Shown: positions 60,179 through 64,000 of the stretch, piece by piece | How positions within the stretch are numbered: the first letter of the stretch is position 1 | Layout of the letters: every line of letters begins with the position of its first letter | From: Micromonospora cabrerizensis | GTDB taxonomy: Bacteria; Actinomycetota; Actinomycetes; Mycobacteriales; Micromonosporaceae | Direction: 5' to 3' | Assembly (NCBI RefSeq): GCF_022230955.1 | Contig: NZ_JAKKFI010000090.1 | Location: 1 to 64,000, forward strand | Length of the DNA: 64,000 nucleotides | Made by a program: the position numbers and the translations under genes | Notes under the pieces: model-generated | What the model saw: only the letters and a program-made list of their open reading frames with translations | Databases searched by the model: none | Told to the model about the DNA's origin: nothing

Positions 60179-61321
60179 GTGAGCGACGAGTTCGACGTGG
60201 TGGTGGTGGGAGCGGGGCCGGCCGGTGCCGCCGCGGCGCTGAGTGCGCGGCGGGCGGGTGCCAGCGTGCTGCTGCTGGACCGGGCCGACTTTCCCCGGGA
60301 CAAGGCGTGTGGCGACGGGATCGCCGCTCATTCGGTGGACGTGCTCGCCGAGCTGGGGGTGACCGAGGCGGTGGCCGGGTACGCCCCGCTGCCCGCGCTG
60401 CGGATGATCGCGCCGGGTGGCGGCGCCGTGGCTCGGGCGCTGCCCCGACCCGCGTACACCGTGCCTCGGAAGGTCTTCGACGCGCGTCTGGTGGCGGCCG
60501 CCGTGGCGGCCGGCGCCCAGCTGCGCCGGCACACCGTGCGCCAGGTCGAAGCGCGCGCCGACCGGGTGGTGCTCGACGGCGAGTTGTCCGGCCGGGTGGT
60601 GGTGGGCGCGGACGGCGCCGGGTCGGTGGTCCGTCGGGCGCTGGGCCACCCGCAGAATCCCGACCGGCACCTGGCGCTGGCCATCCGGGGGTACGCCCCG
60701 GCGCTGCCCGGTCCGTCCGAGCAGCTCATCGTCACCTCGAAAGCCCGCTGGCCGGCGTACGCCTGGTCGTTCCCGATCGGTGACGGGCGGGCCAACGTCG
60801 GGTACGGGGAGGTGCTGCGCGGTGAGCCGTTGAGCCGGACGTACCTGCTGGACCGGCTGGCCGCGCTGCTGCCCGGCACCGACCTGGCGGCGGTGACCGC
60901 GTTGCGCGCCCACCACCTGCCGCTGTCCACCCACCGGCCGTCACCGGGTCAGGGGCGCACGCTGCTGGCCGGCGACGCGATGTCGCTGATCAATCCGTTC
61001 ACCGGGGAGGGCATCTTCTACGCGCTGCTCTCCGGTGCGCTGGCGGGTGCGGCAGCGGCCCAGGCGCCCGACGCGGCCGCCCGCCGCTACGCCCAGGGGT
61101 TGCGCCGCCGCCTCGGCACCCACCTGCGGCACAGCTCGGTCGCGGCGTGGTTGGCCCGGCGGGGCCGGGTGGTGGACGCGGCGGTCCGGGCCGCCCGCCG
61201 GGACGACCGGGTGTTCTACGACGTGGTCGAGCTGGGGCTGGGTGACGGGCGCCTCACCGCTCGCACGCTGGCGATGATCGGCATCGGTCTGCCCGGCGGG
61301 GATGGGGCTCCGAGGCAGTGA
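60179..61321 (+). CDS. Geranylgeranyl reductase family flavoprotein
   Basis: 380 residues. VVVVGAGPAGAAAALSARRAG binds FAD, PRDKACGDGIAAHSVD is the family signature, VVGADGAGSVVRRAL the second motif, and LLAGDAMSLINPFTGEGIFYAL the FAD-binding C-terminal block. Such enzymes saturate prenyl chains of lipids or menaquinone (as MenJ does in mycobacteria). A GGAGGGAGG site precedes GTG 60179. A short Z-prenyl diphosphate synthase follows 28 bases later, which supports a role in prenyl-lipid metabolism. Confidence 0.9.
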   Translation: MSDEFDVVVVGAGPAGAAAALSARRAGASVLLLDRADFPRDKACGDGIAAHSVDVLAELGVTEAVAGYAPLPALRMIAPGGGAVARALPRPAYTVPRKVFDARLVAAAVAAGAQLRRHTVRQVEARADRVVLDGELSGRVVVGADGAGSVVRRALGHPQNPDRHLALAIRGYAPALPGPSEQLIVTSKARWPAYAWSFPIGDGRANVGYGEVLRGEPLSRTYLLDRLAALLPGTDLAAVTALRAHHLPLSTHRPSPGQGRTLLAGDAMSLINPFTGEGIFYALLSGALAGAAAAQAPDAAARRYAQGLRRRLGTHLRHSSVAAWLARRGRVVDAAVRAARRDDRVFYDVVELGLGDGRLTARTLAMIGIGLPGGDGAPRQ

Positions 61322-61349
61322 TCTGGTCGAAGGGTCGCTACGCTGCTAG

Positions 61350-62123
61350 GTGATGACGCTGCGGAACCTTATCTACTCCGTCTACGAGCGCCGGCTCACG
61401 GCGAAGCTCGCGGGTAAGCCGGTGCCCCGACATGTCGGGGTGATGTGCGACGGCAACCGCCGATGGGCGAGAGAAATGGGCTTCGTCGACCCGAACGACG
61501 GGCACCGGGTTGGCGCGGCGAAGATCAAGCATGTGCTCGGCTGGTGTGACCAGGCGGGCGTCGGGCACGTCACCCTCTATCTGCTGGCCACCGACAACCT
61601 GCGTCGTCCGGCCAGTGAGCTGGACCCACTCCTCAAGATCATTGAGGACCTGGTGGTGGAGCTGGCGGAGGAGGGCAACCCCTGGCGGCTGCGCATCGTC
61701 GGGGCTCTCGACCTGCTGCCGGCGCAGACCGCGGCGGCGCTCAAGGGCGCCGAGGAGCGCACCCGCGAGCGCACCGGCGGCGCGGAGGTCAACATCGCGG
61801 TGGGGTACGGCGGTCGCCGGGAGATCACCGACGCGGTCCGCTCGCTGCTGCTGGAGCACGCGGCCACCGGCGGCACGCTGGAGGAGCTGGCCGAGGTGCT
61901 GGACGTCGAGCACATCGCCGAGCACCTCTACACCCGTGGCCAGCCCGACCCCGACCTGGTCATCCGCACGAGCGGCGAGCAGCGACTGTCCGGCTTCATG
62001 CTCTGGCAGTCCGCGCACTCGGAGTTCTACTTCTGTGAGCTCAACTGGCCGGATTTCCGGCACATCGACTTCCTGCGGGCCCTGCGCTCGTACGCCACCA
62101 GACAACGCCGCTACGGCGTCTGA
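61350..62123 (+). CDS. Short-chain Z-isoprenyl diphosphate synthase
   Basis: A 257-residue cis-prenyltransferase of the UppS family. MCDGNRRWAREMG carries the catalytic Asp and phosphate-binding residues, and VAVGYGGRREI-like and RTSGEQRLSGFMLWQSAHSEFYF are the conserved C-terminal blocks. The sequence is closest, from memory, to mycobacterial Rv1086, which makes Z,E-farnesyl diphosphate rather than the C55 product. It may feed the next prenyl elongation step. Start GTG 61350 or ATG 61353. Confidence 0.9.
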   Translation: MMTLRNLIYSVYERRLTAKLAGKPVPRHVGVMCDGNRRWAREMGFVDPNDGHRVGAAKIKHVLGWCDQAGVGHVTLYLLATDNLRRPASELDPLLKIIEDLVVELAEEGNPWRLRIVGALDLLPAQTAAALKGAEERTRERTGGAEVNIAVGYGGRREITDAVRSLLLEHAATGGTLEELAEVLDVEHIAEHLYTRGQPDPDLVIRTSGEQRLSGFMLWQSAHSEFYFCELNWPDFRHIDFLRALRSYATRQRRYGV

Positions 62124-62159
62124 ACGGGCGGCGACAGAAACTGTCGCCGCCCCGACCGG

Positions 62160-62984
62160 TCACGGAAGGTGGGTCAGTGCCCGGGTGAGGAAGTCACCCA
62201 GGGCCGCCGGGGACTCGATCGTCAGGTCGGCGGCGTTCGCCACCTCCTGACCGGTCTCCGGGTTGGCCACGGCCACGCAGACACCGAGGAAGTCCGGGTC
62301 GGCGGCGGCACGGGCGCGCAGCGCGGCGAAGGCCTTGATGTCCGAGACGTCGTCGCCGAAATACCAGGCGCCGGTGGCGCCCTTGATCGCCTCGCCGATG
62401 ACCATGCCCTTGTCCCGGTCGACCGGAGGCTTGAGCTCCAGCACCATCCGCCCGGCCTGCACCCGCAGCCCCAGCCGGTCGGCCTGTGCCTGCCCCCACT
62501 GCTGCACGGTGGCGCCGAGCTGCGGGGCGGTACGCCAGTGCAACGCCACGGAGAGCCGCTTGTACTCGACGAGCGTGCCGGGTGGCAGCTCCGCCCGGGC
62601 CTGGTCGGCCAGCTCCGCCATGGTCGGCACCCAGGGCAGCGCGGCCGGCTCGGTGACGGTCTCCCCGCCGGAATGGCTGTGCTCCAGCCCGTAGAGGCCG
62701 TAGAGGTCCACACCGGTGAGCCCGCCGAGCTGATCCCGGAGGAACTCGACGGGCCGTGCGGAGACGATCGCGACCCGCTGCACGATCGGGGCCAAGGCCT
62801 CGATCGCGGCCAGCGCTGTGGGGGCCGGTCGCACCGCGGTCGGATCGTCGTCGACGGGCGCGAGCGTGCCGTCGAAGTCGAAGAAGAGCACGGTCCCGGC
62901 CGCCCGGCTGGCGGTGGTCCGCCAGGCCTGGTCGGCGTTCAACGGGGTTCTTGGCTGCTGATTGCCCAGATTCAACGGCGGCAC
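62160..62984 (-). CDS. otsB: Trehalose-6-phosphate phosphatase
   Basis: A 274-residue HAD phosphatase that releases trehalose from trehalose 6-phosphate. FFDFDGTLAPVDDDP has the nucleophile aspartate, VSARPVEFLRDQLGG motif II, ELKPPVDRDKG the lysine motif and YFGDDVSDIKAF motif IV. The start is uncertain: GTG 62984 is used, and an ATG at 63017 would add eleven residues. Neither has a good ribosome site. It is convergent with the prenyl synthase gene. Confidence 0.92.
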   Translation of the reverse strand: MPPLNLGNQQPRTPLNADQAWRTTASRAAGTVLFFDFDGTLAPVDDDPTAVRPAPTALAAIEALAPIVQRVAIVSARPVEFLRDQLGGLTGVDLYGLYGLEHSHSGGETVTEPAALPWVPTMAELADQARAELPPGTLVEYKRLSVALHWRTAPQLGATVQQWGQAQADRLGLRVQAGRMVLELKPPVDRDKGMVIGEAIKGATGAWYFGDDVSDIKAFAALRARAAADPDFLGVCVAVANPETGQEVANAADLTIESPAALGDFLTRALTHLP

Positions 62985-63051
62985 GCGCGTCAGCGTACCC
63001 CGGCGAGGGGGGCTCATTCCTGGCCGAGCGGACCCGTTCGGCAGTACGAGA

Positions 63052-63405
63052 TCAGCGTTCGGCGGCTCCTCGTCCGCGCCGGCCGAACGGCACGACCGCC
63101 GCCTCCTGGCCATGGCTCAACAGGTAGCCCTCCACGAACCCGGTGTTGCGATCACCGGTGTGGTTCTCGATCTCGTTGAGCCGTGCCACCAGAAACTCGG
63201 TGAGGGCGCTGATCCGGTTGTCGAGACGCTCGTGCAGCTCGGCGACGACGGCCAGGACGACCGCGGTGCCGGCGGTGATGAGCGCAAAGAGATTGACGAG
63301 CAGCGGAAGCTGCCCGCCCTCGACCGCGAGGGTCACCGCGTTGCCGGTCGCCCACAGTGTTATCGACACCGTCGCGACCACGACTGCCAACCACTTCAGG
63401 GTCAT
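63052..63405 (-). CDS. Small membrane protein with coiled coil
   Basis: 117 residues: two hydrophobic helices (about 5-23 and 34-55), then a charged helix (ELHERLDNRISALTEFLVARLNEIE) and a basic tail. AAGGAGG lies 8 bases before ATG 63405. No family recognised. A membrane-anchored scaffold is possible but unsupported. Confidence 0.7.
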   Translation of the reverse strand: MTLKWLAVVVATVSITLWATGNAVTLAVEGGQLPLLVNLFALITAGTAVVLAVVAELHERLDNRISALTEFLVARLNEIENHTGDRNTGFVEGYLLSHGQEAAVVPFGRRGRGAAER

Positions 63406-63567
63406 GGACAGACCCCTCCTTCTGTCCCGCAGGGCTAGGTTCGGCCTTGTCCCGTCCCCCCGCCGATGACGAGCCCAAGCAGTACGAATAGGGACGCTAG
63501 CGTGCCCGTTCCAGCCCCGGAGGCAAACGAATGAACCTGACCAGGCGTTCTTTCGCTATCTGAGGAA

Positions 63568-64000
63568 CTACCCTGCCCGATTGCCCCTTTTTCGGACATC
63601 GACCGGCAACGTTGGGCGATAAGCGAGGTATCTAATGGTTTCCCGGATGTGGAACTTCTCCGCGTCCGACACGTTGGGGTCGACCAGGCGGCGCAACAGC
63701 GCCTCGACGTCGGGGTCCATCGGAGGGGCGGGTTGACCCGTGCGGGGGCCGGCCGCGGTGCGGTCCCAACCGAGCGCGGCGAAGGCGGCGGCCGGATTCA
63801 ACCCCAGGCCCTCGCAGAAGGCGACCACGCGTTCGGCCTCCGGGTCGCTGGCCCAGTCACCCCGGACCCACCGGTTGATGGTCTGCCGGGAGACACCGGT
63901 GCGTCGGGACACCTCGGTGCCACTCCAGGCTCGGGTCGCCCGCGCCTCGTCCAGGGCGCGCCGGACGAAGGTGGCGAAGGCGATCTTCCGCGCATTGGCC
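63568..64000 (-). CDS. XRE-type helix-turn-helix protein, 5' end outside the window
   Basis: The frame is open to the right edge, so the start lies beyond 64000. The visible part begins ANARKIAFATFVRRALDEAR, then a Cro/C1 helix-turn-helix (GTEVSRRTGVSRQTINRWVRGDW) and a region FCEGLGLNPAAAFAALGW typical of actinobacterial XRE regulators. A GTG at 63912 could be mistaken for the start, but it lies inside the DNA-binding domain. The C-terminus RKRGNRAG ends at 63568. Confidence 0.85.
   Translation of the reverse strand, partial: ANARKIAFATFVRRALDEARATRAWSGTEVSRRTGVSRQTINRWVRGDWASDPEAERVVAFCEGLGLNPAAAFAALGWDRTAAGPRTGQPAPPMDPDVEALLRRLVDPNVSDAEKFHIRETIRYLAYRPTLPVDVRKRGNRAG

Overview
The window is high-GC DNA from a filamentous actinobacterium, most likely a Micromonosporaceae member such as Micromonospora. 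The grounds are strong G/C at third codon positions, many GTG starts, GGAGG ribosome sites, and protein families typical of that group. It is chromosomal. I see no rRNA, tRNA, insertion sequence, prophage or CRISPR array. From memory, the order of core genes resembles M. tuberculosis Rv3277 to Rv3309c (upp, pmmB, an amidohydrolase, a small cyclotransferase-like gene, lpdA, accA3, maf, accE5, accD5, birA, a PH-domain gene and gtrA). Core genes appear here in the same relative order with accessory modules between them.

Layout. 0-3 kb: cytochrome bd oxidase (cydAB) next to a BlaI-type repressor and an M56 (BlaR-like) protease, with similar GTAGTAG sites in front of both units. 3.6-8.3 kb: deoC with two aldehyde dehydrogenase genes (one a catalytically dead short form), then upp and a GPP34 gene. 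8.5-14 kb: phosphohexomutase, a receptor Ser/Thr kinase and an acyl-CoA mutase large subunit. 14-25.6 kb: M20 hydrolase, DUF4349 lipoprotein, metallo-beta-lactamase fold protein, GNAT, LpdA-like flavoprotein, DedA, and an editing-less threonyl-tRNA synthetase preceded by a possible Thr-codon leader peptide. 25.6-31 kb: heterodimeric ABC exporter with MarR, DoxX and a divergent TetR that has two clear operators. 31-40 kb: guaB1, lysE/argP, the biotin-dependent carboxylase alpha chain, PadR with a DrrAB-type exporter, an O-methyltransferase and maf. 40.5-43.5 kb: a small type VII-secretion-like operon (two helical substrates and a mycosin-like protease), part of it in lower-GC DNA with TTA codons. 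43.6-51 kb: accE, a second receptor kinase, GH25 lysozyme, a deleted Uma2 gene, an M50-like protease, panE and a SigE-type sigma factor with its membrane partner. 51-64 kb: accD, birA, PH-domain protein, MaoC, two gtrA genes, pckG, geranylgeranyl reductase, a short Z-prenyl synthase, otsB and the start of an XRE-type regulator.

How genes work together. AccA, AccD, AccE and BirA give a complete acyl-CoA carboxylase with its biotin ligase. DeoC plus aldehyde dehydrogenase converts deoxyribose 5-phosphate to acetate via acetaldehyde. Upp and GuaB1 serve nucleotide salvage. PckG makes phosphoenolpyruvate from oxaloacetate.

Two patterns run through the noncoding DNA. First, a family of about ten long imperfect palindromes, mostly with GATC at the outer ends of the arms, sits at gene 3' ends, and some copies are clearly homologous to each other. 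Second, four genes (cydA, the GPP34 gene, the drrA-like gene and a membrane-protein gene) end in short tandem duplications that carry the stop codon into the following intergenic DNA.
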